A stretch of DNA of 35,198 nt from an uncultured Rhodobacterales bacterium (GTDB taxonomy: Bacteria; Pseudomonadota; Alphaproteobacteria; Rhodobacterales; Rhodobacteraceae): NCBI GenBank assembly GCA_903873585.1, contig CAIQOV010000017.1:1-35198 (forward strand). The letters run 5' to 3'. Both the position numbers and the translations under genes were made by a program. This document shows positions 8,388 through 21,683 of the stretch, one piece after another. Below the pieces are notes generated by a model. The model searched no databases. It was not told the origin of the DNA and saw only the letters and a program-made list of their open reading frames with translations. Within the stretch, counting starts at the first letter, position 1. Each line of letters starts with the position of its first letter.

Positions 8388-8411
8388 GGCGGCGCGCTTG
8401 GTCGCGCCGCC
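8388..8411 (+). terminator. Hairpin between binding protein and ATPase genes
   Basis: GGCGGCGCG (8388-8396) and CGCGCCGCC (8403-8411) are perfect 9-bp arms around CTTGGT. It lies 9 nt after the binding-protein stop and 16 nt before the ATPase ATG. Such hairpins often protect the 3' end of the binding-protein mRNA or partly terminate, so that the binding protein is made in excess. There is only a short CTTTAT tail. Confidence 0.55.
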
Positions 8412-8427
8412 CTTTATCGGATACCCC

Positions 8428-9930
8428 ATGCCCCAACTTTCCCTTCACGGCGTGGTGAAAACCTACGGCCAGACCCGCGCCCTTGACGGCGCGGGTCTGG
8501 ATTTGCGCGGTGGAGAGATTCACGCGCTGATGGGCGAGAATGGTGCAGGCAAAAGCACCCTGATCCGCATTCTGGCGGGGCTAGAGCTGCCCGATGCGGG
8601 GCAGATCACCTTTGACGGCGCTGCGGTTTGCCTAACCTCTCCTGCGGCGGCTGAAGGCTTGGGGCTGCGGTTTTTGCACCAAGAATTGCAGATCGTCCCC
8701 GCGCTGTCGGTGGCCGAGAATATGCACCTAGCACACCCTTACCCCAGCTTTGGATTTGGGCTGGTGGACTGGCGCGCCCTGCACGCGGTAACGCTGGCGG
8801 CGCTAGATCGTTTGGGTGTGACCCATATCGACCCCACGGCGACGATGGCTGATCTTGGTCCGGGCGATCAAATGCTGACCCGCATCGCCGCCACCCTGAT
8901 TGACACGCAAGGCCCGCGACCTTGGGCCTATGTGCTAGATGAACCCACCGCCGCCCTAACGGGGCCCGAGGCTGAGCGGTTGTTCACCGCCCTGCACACC
9001 CTGCGCGCGGCGGGCCATGCGATCTTGTATGTGTCGCACCGCATGGACGAGGTGTTGGCCCTGTCAGACCGTGTCACCGTGCTGCGCGATGGGCGGCACG
9101 TGTCAACCTTGATGCGCGATCAGGTCAGCCGCAACCAGATCATCCAAGACATGACAGGTCGCGATTTTGCCACGCTCTATCCGCCTGCCAATGGCGAGGT
9201 GGGCGGCGCGCCCTTGCTTGACGTGCGCGGTCTGCAATCTGGCCTTTTGCGCGACATAGATTTCACGCTGCACGCGGGTGAGGTGTTGGGCCTTGCGGGC
9301 CTGTCAGGATCAGGCCGCAACCACCTGCTGCGCGCCTTGATGGGGGCCGTGCCGCGACAGGGGCAGGTGTTGGTGAAGGGGCACGGTTTCGGCCAAAGCC
9401 CCGCTGCCGCTTGGGCTGCGGGCCTAGCCTATGTGCCGCGCGAACGCCGCGCCGAGGGCTTGATGCTGCATCAACCGCTGGCCGACACCGTGGCGCTGCC
9501 GCATATTCCCGCGCTGTCCACGGCGGGGTTTGTGCGTCGGTTGTGGATCACCCGCTTGGTCGCCCGCTTGGCGCAAGCGGTGCGGCTCAAGGCGCAAAAC
9601 CAGGCCCAAGTGGCGGCGGAATTGTCGGGGGGCAACCAGCAAAAGGTGCTTTTCGCCCGCGCCTTGGCAGGCCCGCCCGTTGTTCTGCTGCTCGATGAAC
9701 CCACGCGCGGCGTCGATGTGGGGGCCAAATTTGACATTTATGCCACGATCCGTGGGCTGACAGCGCAAGGCGTGGGGGTGGTGATGGTATCGTCTGACCT
9801 GCCCGAGTTGATCGGCCTGTCAGATCGGATCGGCATTTTGCAAGGCGGTCGCTTGACGCAGATTATCCCCGCCGAAGGGCTGACCGAAGGCGCGCTTTTG
9901 GCGCTGTGTTATGAAAAAGAGGTGGCCTGA
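8428..9930 (+). CDS. Sugar ABC transporter double ATP-binding protein (RbsA-like)
   Basis: This 500-residue protein has two nucleotide-binding halves in one chain, as in RbsA/XylG/MglA. The first half has Walker A GENGAGKST at 36-44, a divergent signature LGPGD at 143-147 and Walker B/DEPT at 168-174. The second half has a degenerate P-loop GLSGSGRN at 291-298, which is normal for this family, and intact LSGGNQQK (399-406) and DEPTRGVD (423-430). It powers sugar import at the inner face of the membrane. ATG 8428 is preferred; a TTG at 8398 lies within the upstream hairpin. The stop overlaps the permease start as TGATG. Confidence 0.93.
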   Translation: MPQLSLHGVVKTYGQTRALDGAGLDLRGGEIHALMGENGAGKSTLIRILAGLELPDAGQITFDGAAVCLTSPAAAEGLGLRFLHQELQIVPALSVAENMHLAHPYPSFGFGLVDWRALHAVTLAALDRLGVTHIDPTATMADLGPGDQMLTRIAATLIDTQGPRPWAYVLDEPTAALTGPEAERLFTALHTLRAAGHAILYVSHRMDEVLALSDRVTVLRDGRHVSTLMRDQVSRNQIIQDMTGRDFATLYPPANGEVGGAPLLDVRGLQSGLLRDIDFTLHAGEVLGLAGLSGSGRNHLLRALMGAVPRQGQVLVKGHGFGQSPAAAWAAGLAYVPRERRAEGLMLHQPLADTVALPHIPALSTAGFVRRLWITRLVARLAQAVRLKAQNQAQVAAELSGGNQQKVLFARALAGPPVVLLLDEPTRGVDVGAKFDIYATIRGLTAQGVGVVMVSSDLPELIGLSDRIGILQGGRLTQIIPAEGLTEGALLALCYEKEVA

Positions 9931-10901
9931 TGGTCCGGTTCTTACGCCATTACGGCACGCTGATTGGCATGGCGGCCATTGTCTTGGTCTTTTGGGCACT
10001 TTTACCCGACACGTTCATGACAGCGCGCAATTGGCTGAACATCACCCAGCAAGTCTCGATGCTAACGGTGGTGGCGGTGGCCATGACTGTGGTGATGGTG
10101 GTGGGTGATTTTGATCTGTCGGTTGGGTCGATGGCTTCGCTGTCTGGCATCGTCGCGGCGGTGTTGTTCACCATGGGCTGGCCCGTGCCTGTGGCGGTGG
10201 GGGCGGCTTTGGTGGTCGGGCTGGCGGGGGGGCTGGTGAACGGGGTGTTGGTCAGCGTGATTGGGATTTTGCCCTTTGTCGCCACTTTGGCCACGCTGAC
10301 GATGTATTCGGGGGCGGCTTTTATCCTGTCGGGCGGCAAGACGATCTTTGGCCGCGACATTCCGCAATCCTTCGCCGATTTCGCCAAATCGGGCCTGCCC
10401 TTGGGCAGTTTGGGCGACAAGCCCGTGGTGTTGCCGTGGCTGACGCTGTTGGCGCTGGCGATCACGGGCGCGGTCTTTGTGGTGCTGGAACTGTCAACCT
10501 ATGGCCGCCGCCTTTACGCCATCGGCGGCAATGCCGAGGCGGCGCGGCTGGCGGGTGTGCGCGTCACTTGGCTGCGGTTGACGGCTTACGGCTTCACTGG
10601 CGTGGGGGCGGCTGTGGCGGGGTTGATGTATGCTTCCCGCGTGGCATCCGCCAACCCGACGCAGGGCGAAGGGTTGATGCTGAACGCCATCGCGGCGGTG
10701 TTCTTGGGCATGACAGTGACGCGCCACGGCCAGCCACGGGTTCTGGCATCGGTTCTGGGCGTGTTGGTCTTGGGCGTCATGGACAATGGCCTGACCCAGT
10801 TGCAAGTCGACAGCTATGTGCGTGAGGTGCTGGTGGGCCTGATCATCCTGCTGGCCGTGTCGATCAGCGCTTTGGGGCGCAAGGCCATTGGGCGGTGGTA
10901 A
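9930..10901 (+). CDS. Sugar ABC transporter permease (RbsC-like)
   Basis: This 323-residue very hydrophobic protein has around eight to ten membrane segments. It shows the RbsC-family hallmarks: FDLSVGSM after the second helix, VNGVLV, and the cytoplasmic coupling stretch YAIGGNAEAARLAGV (about residues 191-205) that meets the ATPase. It forms the membrane channel of the importer encoded by the two preceding genes. The ATG shares one base with the ATPase stop, and GAGG lies just upstream. No further gene of the importer follows. Confidence 0.93.
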   Translation: MVRFLRHYGTLIGMAAIVLVFWALLPDTFMTARNWLNITQQVSMLTVVAVAMTVVMVVGDFDLSVGSMASLSGIVAAVLFTMGWPVPVAVGAALVVGLAGGLVNGVLVSVIGILPFVATLATLTMYSGAAFILSGGKTIFGRDIPQSFADFAKSGLPLGSLGDKPVVLPWLTLLALAITGAVFVVLELSTYGRRLYAIGGNAEAARLAGVRVTWLRLTAYGFTGVGAAVAGLMYASRVASANPTQGEGLMLNAIAAVFLGMTVTRHGQPRVLASVLGVLVLGVMDNGLTQLQVDSYVREVLVGLIILLAVSISALGRKAIGRW

Positions 10902-10902
10902 C

Positions 10903-10917
10903 GCCCAAAAACTGGGC
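10903..10917 (+). terminator. Small hairpin after the sugar permease
   Basis: GCCCA (10903-10907) and TGGGC (10913-10917) form a 5-bp stem immediately after the permease stop, followed by ATTTG. It is short and lacks a long T-run, so termination is possible but weak. Confidence 0.3.
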
Positions 10918-11035
10918 ATTTGCCTGATCGTACAGCACCTTGCCCGATCAGACCCTGTTGCGCGCCTTGACGTGTCTGGGGGCCACCGCTAGCTTCCCCC
11001 CCTTACCAGAGCGCCGCGCGCTTGAAAGGATGCTG

Positions 11036-11917
11036 ATGTCTGTTGCCGTGGCTGAACCCATCCGACCCGCAGGGCCGATCCGCCGTTTGATGCGGCGCAA
11101 GTTGGCGGTGCTGGGCCTTGTTGTGATTGCTTTGGTGCTGGGCGCGGCACTGGCAGCACCTTGGCTTGTGGCCTATGCCCCCGAAGAGCAGATGTTTGAC
11201 GGGTTAACGCTGGAAGGCGCGCCCATGCCGCCCAGTGCTGCGTTTATCTTTGGCACCGACCTTTTGGGCCGCGACCTGTTCTCGCGCATCGTTTACGGCG
11301 CGCGGACATCGTTGATCATCGGGGTGGTGGCCAACGGACTGTCACTTTTGATCGGAACAGCGGTTGGGCTGCTTGCGGGCTATTTCAAAGGTTGGATCGG
11401 CGCGGTCTTGATGCGCTTTACCGATCTGATGATGGCCTTTCCGGCCCTGTTGCTGGCGATCTGCCTTGCGGCGATCTTCCAACCCTCGCTGTGGATCGTG
11501 GCTATGGTGATTGCCTTGGTCAACTGGGTGCAAACCGCGCGGGTGATTTACACCGAGACGTCATCGCTTGCCACACGCGATTTCATCGCAGCCGAGCGCA
11601 CCTTGGGCGCATCGACGGGCCGTATCCTGTGGCACCACATTCTGCCGCATCTTTTGCCCACGATCATCGTCTGGGGCACCTTGGGCATTTCAACCACGGT
11701 GCTGTTGGAAGCCACGTTGTCTTTTCTAGGGGTCGGCGTGCAGCCGCCAATGCCAAGCTGGGGCAATATCATCTTTGAAAACCAAACCTACTTTCAATCG
11801 GCCCCTTGGCTGGTCTTTATCCCCGGAGCGGCGATTATCCTGCTGGCTTTGGCCTTTAACCTTGTCGGCGATGCGCTACGTGACGTGCTCGATCCGACAC
11901 AACGGGGCAGAGGATAA
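11036..11917 (+). CDS. Peptide-type ABC transporter permease (DppC-like)
   Basis: This 293-residue inner-membrane permease has the DppC/OppC plan: a cytoplasmic N terminus, the first helix at about residues 23-45, a periplasmic segment with FGTDLLGRDLFSRIVYGARTS, then five helices with the EAA-type coupling loop around FIAAERTLGAS. ATG 11036 is chosen since AAAGGA sits 5 nt upstream and the length matches the family; ATG 11030 and an ATG at 10940 are less likely. The next gene starts directly after its stop. It pairs with the DppB-like subunit. Confidence 0.93.
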   Translation: MSVAVAEPIRPAGPIRRLMRRKLAVLGLVVIALVLGAALAAPWLVAYAPEEQMFDGLTLEGAPMPPSAAFIFGTDLLGRDLFSRIVYGARTSLIIGVVANGLSLLIGTAVGLLAGYFKGWIGAVLMRFTDLMMAFPALLLAICLAAIFQPSLWIVAMVIALVNWVQTARVIYTETSSLATRDFIAAERTLGASTGRILWHHILPHLLPTIIVWGTLGISTTVLLEATLSFLGVGVQPPMPSWGNIIFENQTYFQSAPWLVFIPGAAIILLALAFNLVGDALRDVLDPTQRGRG

Positions 11918-12838
11918 ATGGCAAGCTACCTGTTGCGCCGGCTGATCCAGTCTGCCCTGATCTTGCTGGGTGTGGCGTTCATCACCTTTTTCCTGCTTTA
12001 CATCCTGCCCGCCGATCCGGTGCGCCAGATTGCGGGCCGCTCTGCCAGCGCGCAAACGGTCGAGAATATCCGCCGCGAGTTGGGGCTGGATCAGCCCTTT
12101 GTCGTTCAGTTCTTGCGCTATCTTTGGGGCCTGTTGCACGGCGATTTCGGGCGCAGCTATCTGCAAAAGACCCAAGTGGCCGAACTGATCGCCTCGCGCT
12201 TGCCCGCCACTTTGCTGCTGATGGCTGCGGGCATCGCGTGCGAGTTGGCTTTGGGCATCACCATGGGCATCGTGGCGGCGCTGACCAAGGGGCGGTTTGC
12301 GGATCAGGTGCTGATGATGACCTCTTTTGTGACGGTATCGGCCCCGCAATTCGTGGTCAGCCTGATCTTGCTGTATATCTTCGCCGTGCAACTGAGCTGG
12401 TTTCCCGTGGGCGGTTACGGCACCTTTCGCCATCTGGTGCTGCCCGCTGTCACTTTGGGCATCCTTGGGTCGGGCTGGTACGCGCGGATGATGCGGTCTT
12501 CGATGATCGAGGTCTTGGCGACCGATTTCATCCGCACCGCCCGCGCCAAGGGCCTAACCCGCAGCCGTGTCATTCTGCGCCATGCGCTGCCCAACGCCAT
12601 TTTGCCGGTGATTGCCATGATCGGCATCGACATCGGCGTGTTCATGGGCGGTGTGGTGGTGGTGGAAAGCGTGTTTGCTTGGCCCGGCATTGGGCAATTG
12701 GCGTGGCAAGCCATCCAACGCATCGACATTCCCATTATCATGGCCGTGACCTTGGTGTCAGCCGTGGCAATTGTGCTGGGCAACCTTCTGGCCGATCTGA
12801 TCACCCCGTTCATCGACCCACGTATCAAAATTCGCTAA
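11918..12838 (+). CDS. Peptide-type ABC transporter permease (DppB-like)
   Basis: This 306-residue inner-membrane protein has the typical DppB/OppB start (YLLRRLIQSALILLGVAFIT), the conserved LGLDQP segment near residues 51-56, six predicted helices, and the coupling loop FIRTARAKGLTRSRV near 201-215. The ATG follows the stop of the DppC-like gene with no gap, and AGAGGA lies upstream. The C-before-B order is the reverse of the usual dpp/opp arrangement. It forms a heterodimeric channel with its neighbour. Confidence 0.93.
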   Translation: MASYLLRRLIQSALILLGVAFITFFLLYILPADPVRQIAGRSASAQTVENIRRELGLDQPFVVQFLRYLWGLLHGDFGRSYLQKTQVAELIASRLPATLLLMAAGIACELALGITMGIVAALTKGRFADQVLMMTSFVTVSAPQFVVSLILLYIFAVQLSWFPVGGYGTFRHLVLPAVTLGILGSGWYARMMRSSMIEVLATDFIRTARAKGLTRSRVILRHALPNAILPVIAMIGIDIGVFMGGVVVVESVFAWPGIGQLAWQAIQRIDIPIIMAVTLVSAVAIVLGNLLADLITPFIDPRIKIR

Positions 12839-12867
12839 CCAAAATTCGACCCCAATAGGAGAGACTT

Positions 12868-14493
12868 ATGAAAAACCTTCTCGCCTCGACCGCCCTTGTT
12901 CTGGCCTTTGCGGCCCCCGCTTTGGCGCAAGACTATACCCCCGATCCTGCCGCAAAGCAGGGTGGTGAGATCACTGTGACCTATCACGACGATGTGGCCA
13001 CGCTGGACCCTGCGATTGGCTATGACTGGCAGAACTGGTCGATGATCAAGTCGCTGTTTGATGGCTTGATGGATTATGTCCCCGGCACGACAACCCTGCG
13101 TCCGGGTCTGGCGGAAAGCTATGACGTGTCAGCCGATGGGATGACCTTTACCTTCCACCTGCGCAAAGGTGTCAAATTCTCGAACGGGCGCGAGATGACT
13201 GCGGACGATGTGAAATACTCGCTTGACCGAGTGACTTCGCCTGCCACCCAATCGCCGGGGGCGGGGTTCTTTGCGTCGATCAAGGGGTCGGAAAAGATGG
13301 CGGATGGGTCTGCCACCAGCCTTGAAGGCGTGAAGGTCGTTGATCCTTTGACGGTGGAAATCACCCTGAACCGGCCCGATGCCACCTTCTTGCAGGTGAT
13401 GGCGCTGAACTTCAGCTACATCGTGGCCAAAGAAGCGGTCGAAGAGGCGGGGGCGGATTTCGGCAAGCATCCCGTCGGCACGGGCGCTTTCAAGCTGACC
13501 GATTGGACACTTGGCCAGCAACTGGTGTTTGAACGCAACGCCGATTACTGGCGCGCGGGCGAACCCTATCTGGACAAGATCACCTTCCAAGTCGGCCAAG
13601 AGCCGGTCGTGGCCCTGCTGCGCCTGCAAAAGGGCGAGATTGACATTGCAGGCGACGGTATCCCCCCCGCCAAGTTCACCGAGGTGATGGGCGATCCGGC
13701 GCAAGCGGCGTTGGTGGTTAGCCAAGCCAGCCTGCAAACCGGCTATATCACGATGAACCTGAACGTTGCCCCGTTTGACAAGCCAGAGGTGCGTCAGGCG
13801 CTGAATATGGCGATCAACAAAGAGCGTATCACCCAGATCATCAACGGCCGCGCGACGCCTACCGGTCAGGTTCTGCCCCCCGGAATGCCGGGCTATGATC
13901 CGACCTATGTGGGCTATGCCTATGACCCGGAAGCTGCCAAAGCGCTGCTGGCCAAGGCGGGCCTGCCGGACGGGTTTGAAACGGAACTTTACGTCTACAA
14001 CACCGACCCGAACCCGCGCATCGCCCAAGCGATCCAGCAGGATCTGGCGCAGATTGGCGTGAAGGCGGCGATCCAATCGCTGGCACAGGCCAACGTGATC
14101 CAAGCGGGCGGAGAGCCGGACACAGCCGCGATGATCTGGTCGGGCGGCATGGCTTGGGCGGCAGACTTCCCCGATCCGTCAGACTTCTTTGGCCCGATCC
14201 TGTCGTGCCAAGCGGCTGGCCCCGGCGGTTGGAACTGGGCGCATTATTGCAACAAAGACCTAGATGCCGCAGCCGCCGCCGCTGACGCGATGACCGCGCC
14301 GGAACAAACCACGGACCGGATGAAGGCTTGGTCTGACATCATGGCCAAAGTGATGGCGGATGCGCCGTGGGTGCCGGTGTTCAACGAAAGCCGTTACACG
14401 ATGCACGGCCCGCGCCTTGGCGGTGCGAACGAGCTTTACGCCGATCCGGTGGCAACACCGATCAACTTTGACTACATCTACGTCAAACAGTAA
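12868..14493 (+). CDS. Family 5 extracellular solute-binding protein of a peptide-type ABC importer
   Basis: This 541-residue protein has a clear Sec signal peptide, cleaved after ALA at residue 20. The mature part follows the DppA/OppA pattern: LDPAIGYDW, LRPGLAESYDVSADG, FTFHLRKGVKFSNG, and VRQALNMAINKERI in the middle. These proteins bind peptides, nickel complexes, opines or other amides and deliver them to the permeases. The ligand here is unknown, but the amidase gene that starts 4 nt downstream suggests an amide or N-acyl compound. TAGGAGAG sits just before the start. Confidence 0.93.
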   Translation: MKNLLASTALVLAFAAPALAQDYTPDPAAKQGGEITVTYHDDVATLDPAIGYDWQNWSMIKSLFDGLMDYVPGTTTLRPGLAESYDVSADGMTFTFHLRKGVKFSNGREMTADDVKYSLDRVTSPATQSPGAGFFASIKGSEKMADGSATSLEGVKVVDPLTVEITLNRPDATFLQVMALNFSYIVAKEAVEEAGADFGKHPVGTGAFKLTDWTLGQQLVFERNADYWRAGEPYLDKITFQVGQEPVVALLRLQKGEIDIAGDGIPPAKFTEVMGDPAQAALVVSQASLQTGYITMNLNVAPFDKPEVRQALNMAINKERITQIINGRATPTGQVLPPGMPGYDPTYVGYAYDPEAAKALLAKAGLPDGFETELYVYNTDPNPRIAQAIQQDLAQIGVKAAIQSLAQANVIQAGGEPDTAAMIWSGGMAWAADFPDPSDFFGPILSCQAAGPGGWNWAHYCNKDLDAAAAAADAMTAPEQTTDRMKAWSDIMAKVMADAPWVPVFNESRYTMHGPRLGGANELYADPVATPINFDYIYVKQ

Positions 14494-14497
14494 GCCC

Positions 14498-15453
14498 ATG
14501 TGCAAAGCTTGCAACTACACGATCCACGGCGCACAGCACCACTTTGGCTGGGACAACTCGTTTGCCCCAGCCGCTAGGGTCGAGCCGGGATCGACGATCC
14601 TGTTTCACTGCAACGATTCCTCTGCGGGCCAACTTGGCCCGCAGTCGACTGTCGCCGATGTGACGGCCTTGGACTTTGGCAAGATCAACCCCGTGTCAGG
14701 CCCGATCTATGTCGAGGGCGCAGAGCCCGGCGATGTGCTGAAAATCACCATCGACAGCTTCGCCCCGCGTGCCTTTGACGGGCGCGGCTTTGGCTGGACG
14801 GCGAATATCCCGGGCTTTGGCCTGCTGGCCGACCAATTCACCGACCCCGCTTTGCACGTTTGGTCCTATGATCCGGGCCAAATGGGCCCCGCGCTGTACG
14901 GGCGCGAAGCGCGTGTGCCGCTGAAGCCCTTTGCCGGAACCATCGGCAATGCGTTGGCGGCAGCGGGCCTCCATTCCGTCGTGCCACCCCGGCGCGTCGG
15001 GGGCAATCTGGATATCCGCGATCTGAACGCGGGAACCGTCCTTTATCTGCCGATCGAGGTGGCAGGGGCCCTGTTCAGCGTGGGCGACACCCATGCCGCC
15101 CAAGGCGACGGCGAGGTCTGTGGCACCGCCATCGAAAGCCCGATGGATGTGGTGCTGACGCTGGATTTGGTGAAAAACTATCCGCTGAAAACCCCACGCT
15201 TCACCACCCCCGGCCCCGTCACCCGCCATCTGGATGCCAAAGGCTACGAGGTGACAACTGGCATCGGCCCTGACCTGATGGCGGCGTCGCGTGATGCTGT
15301 GTCGGGCATGGTCGACTTTCTCTGCGCCACACGCGGCATGGCGGCGGTTGACGCCTATATGCTGGTGTCGACCTGCGCCGACCTGCGCATCTCGGAAATC
15401 GTCGACATGCCCAACTGGGTCGTGTCGTTCTACTTCCCGCGCTGCGTGTTCGA

Positions 15454-15457
<4 letters not shown>
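14498..15457 (+). CDS. Acetamidase/formamidase family protein
   Basis: This 319-residue protein matches the FmdA/AmdA family: HHFGWDN near residue 14, a long beta-rich body with LGPQST and VEGAEPGDVLKI, FSVGDTHAAQGDGEVCGTAIE near 198-218, and TGIGPDLMAASRDAV. Known members hydrolyse formamide or acetamide to ammonia and the acid; many others have unassigned amide substrates. ATG 14498 comes 4 nt after the binding-protein stop, and its own stop overlaps the ATPase start as ATGA. It therefore sits inside the transporter operon and probably acts on the imported compound in the cytoplasm. Confidence 0.88.
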
Positions 15458-17213
<1,756 letters not shown>

Positions 17214-17217
<4 letters not shown>

Positions 17218-18113
17218 AGTGCTGCAAAAGCCTGCGCCTTGCGCCCGTCGAAATGCGAGCGCAGGGCAATGGAAACGCCGGCCACCATCACCATCGCCAT
17301 CCCCAAGATGCTAAGTGCATCGGGTATATGGCCAAAGACCAACCAGCCAAGCCCGCCTGACCAGAAAAGCTGCATATAGCCGATGGGGGCCACGGTAGAG
17401 GCCGGCGCCTCGCGGTAGGCGGCTGTGAACAGAAAGTGGCCGCTGGTCATCAACAGGCCCAACAGCATCATCAGGCCCATATCCACCAGACCCGGCGTAG
17501 GCCCATGCCACTGCCCGATCGACAGCAGCGCAAAGACCAGCGCGCCAACAAAGGCGGTGTTGAACAAAAGCGCATTGGTGGTTTCGCTGCGCGATAAGAC
17601 CTTGGTCAAAAGGTTATAGGCCGTCCCGCAGGCGGCATTGATCAGGCACAGGCCAACGCCCAAAGGGGCCAGATTGCCACCGGGACGTGCGATCAGAAAA
17701 ACGCCGGTAAAGCCCAGACCCGCGCCAACCCAGCCCACCCAATTCACCCGCTCGCCCAGCAAGGGCATCGCCAGCAGCATCACGGCAAAAGGGGCAAGGT
17801 AGACTATCGAAACCGCCTCTGCCACGGGCATCACGCGCAACGCCATGGCCATCGTCATTGACGCCACGCACAGCGTCAGCGCGCGCACTGTAACCAAAGC
17901 CGTCCGCTTGGTGCTCCAAAAGGCAGCGCCTTGCGAGGGGAACAGGATGGCCAGCAGCAAAACCACATTCACCAAGTATCGCATCAGCAAGACAATCGAC
18001 ACGGGGTAAATGGTCGCCAAATGCTTGGTGACGGTGTCGGAAAGGGCAAAGATGAACACCGCCCCCATCACCAGCAGAACGCCTTTGGTGGGGTTGGGTT
18101 TATGGGTTGGCAT
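17214..18113 (-). CDS. EamA/DMT-superfamily transporter
   Basis: This 299-residue membrane protein is built as two repeats of five helices, the EamA (RhaT/YdcZ-like) plan. The first repeat begins VLLVMGAVFIFALSDTVTKH, and the second starts near residue 150 with LCLINAACGTAYNLLTK. Members export amino acids, metabolites or drugs; the substrate is unknown. AGGAG lies 9 nt before the ATG. Its last 4 nt overlap the end of the fused ATPase on the other strand. It lies downstream of the flavin reductase on the same strand, with a hairpin in between. Confidence 0.9.
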
Positions 18114-18199
18114 CTAGGGCGCTCCTGTTGTCGGCGCCAGATAGCCTAGTTTGATCACAGCTATAAGGCAGGATCGGTGATTTGTTTGTGATGGGCTAT

Positions 18200-18230
18200 G
18201 GCGCGCCCCAAGGCCGAAGCGGGGCGTGCC
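18200..18230 (-). terminator. Hairpin downstream of the flavin reductase gene
   Basis: GGCGCGCCCC (18200-18209) pairs with GGGGCGTGCC (18221-18230) with a single mismatch or wobble, forming a 10-bp GC-rich stem. On the minus strand it lies 7 nt after the reductase stop. No T-run follows. It could terminate or stabilise the transcript, separating the reductase from the EamA gene. Confidence 0.4.
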
Positions 18231-18237
18231 AGGTTGT

Positions 18238-19320
18238 TTAGGCGTTGGGATAGTCGGTGTAACCAGCAGCACCCGCGGAATAAAGCGCGTCGGAGTTCAT
18301 CTCGGCCAAGGGCGTGCCGTTTTTCATTCGTGCGACCAGATCGGGATTGGCGATAAAGGCGCGGCCAATGCCCACCAGATCGCTTTCGCCCGCATCCACC
18401 GCCGCTTGGCCCGATGCCAGATCAAAGCTGCCCCCCAAGAAGAAGGTGCGCGGCCATGCGGCGTGCAGGGATGCCAGCAACGCGGCGGGGATCGGCGGGT
18501 TGCCCATGGCGGCGTGGTTGGCGATGTGCAGATAGATCAGGCCCGCTTCAGCTAAGGCTTTGGTTAGGGCCAGATAGGTTTCATCCACTTCAGGATAAGG
18601 CGTCATCCCCGAAGCCATGCCGTAAGGCGACAGGCGAATGCCCACCTTGTCACCGCCGATGGCTGCGGCCGCAGCCTTGGCCACTTCCACCACAAAGCGG
18701 ATGCGATTGGCGACTGACCCGCCATAAGCATCGTGGCGTTGGTTTGTGTGCGGGCTAAGGAACTGTTCCAGCAGATAGCCGTTGGCCCCGTGCAACTCGA
18801 TCCCGTCAAAGCCTGCGGCGATGGCGTCTTTGGCGGCGGTGACAAACTCGGCTTGGGTAGAGGCGATGTCGCCAAGCGTCATTTCTTGGGGAACAGGATA
18901 GTCCTGCATGCCTTGCGCGTCAGAATACATCTGACCTGCCAAGGCCAAGGCGCTGGGGGCAATAATGCGGCCACCGGCGGGCATATTGGCGGCATGGCTA
19001 ACGCGGCCGGTGTGCATTATTTGGGCGAAGATCACGCCGCCTTGGGCTTTCACACCTGCGGTGACGGGCTTCCAAGCGGCGATTTGTGCCGCACTCCACA
19101 AGCCCGGCTGGCGGGCATAGCCGCGACCATTGGCCGAAGGGGCAACGCCTTCGGTCACGATCAGCCCCGCTGTGGCGCGTTGGGCGTAATAGGTGGCCAT
19201 GATCGGCGTGGGCACGCCGTCAGCATCGGCACGGCAGCGCGTCATCGGGTTCATGACGATCCGATTGGCCAGCTTGTGTGGGCCCATGGTGTAGGGTTCA
19301 AAAAGGGAAATGGCGGGCAT
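18238..19320 (-). CDS. Old Yellow Enzyme-family FMN oxidoreductase (NemA-like)
   Basis: This 360-residue TIM-barrel ene-reductase contains the OYE signature HGANGYLLEQFLSP, with the ligand-binding pair His176 and Asn179 and proton-donor candidate Tyr181, plus NPMTRCRA near residues 24-31 (Thr26 near the flavin) and HTGR at 103-106. OYEs use NAD(P)H to reduce activated C=C bonds, nitro groups or N-ethylmaleimide, often in electrophile stress. ATG 19320 is chosen because AAAGGA is just upstream and PAISLFEPYTMG is the usual N terminus. It diverges from obgE across a 217-nt region that holds a small palindrome. Confidence 0.92.
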   Translation of the reverse strand: MPAISLFEPYTMGPHKLANRIVMNPMTRCRADADGVPTPIMATYYAQRATAGLIVTEGVAPSANGRGYARQPGLWSAAQIAAWKPVTAGVKAQGGVIFAQIMHTGRVSHAANMPAGGRIIAPSALALAGQMYSDAQGMQDYPVPQEMTLGDIASTQAEFVTAAKDAIAAGFDGIELHGANGYLLEQFLSPHTNQRHDAYGGSVANRIRFVVEVAKAAAAAIGGDKVGIRLSPYGMASGMTPYPEVDETYLALTKALAEAGLIYLHIANHAAMGNPPIPAALLASLHAAWPRTFFLGGSFDLASGQAAVDAGESDLVGIGRAFIANPDLVARMKNGTPLAEMNSDALYSAGAAGYTDYPNA

Positions 19321-19401
19321 AGAATGTCCTTTCGCGGGAAGTGATGGCTGTGAGTGGCGCAAGGCCCGCCCTAACACAACGGCACGATCTGCGCCTGATC
19401 T

Positions 19402-19415
19402 GTGCAAGTTTGCAC
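19402..19415. promoter_or_regulatory. Palindrome in the reductase/obgE divergent region
   Basis: GTGCAA and TTGCAC flank GT, a 14-bp inverted repeat about 80 nt upstream of the reductase start. OYE genes are often controlled by a small repressor that binds such a palindrome. No repressor gene is present here, so the assignment is only a suggestion. Confidence 0.3.
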
Positions 19416-19462
19416 GCTGGGCAGGGCATGCCGAAGGCCCTCACCCGCCCTGATTGCCTTAA

Positions 19463-21678
<2,216 letters not shown>

Positions 21679-21683
21679 CCCTT

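Noticed and set aside
8398-8427. TTG start for the sugar ABC ATPase
   Set aside because: It falls inside the hairpin, and the conserved N terminus begins at ATG 8428.
7416-8429. 337-codon minus-strand frame opposite the sugar-binding protein
   Set aside because: It is rich in His, Gly, Arg and Asp, as expected for the complement of GC-rich coding DNA, and the opposite strand encodes a clear binding protein.
9298-9321. Apparently broken Walker A in the second half of the sugar ABC ATPase
   Set aside because: A degenerate P-loop there is usual in RbsA/MglA-type proteins, so it is not a defect.
13129-14103. 324-codon minus-strand frame opposite the peptide-binding protein
   Set aside because: It has shadow composition; the plus strand encodes a complete family 5 binding protein.
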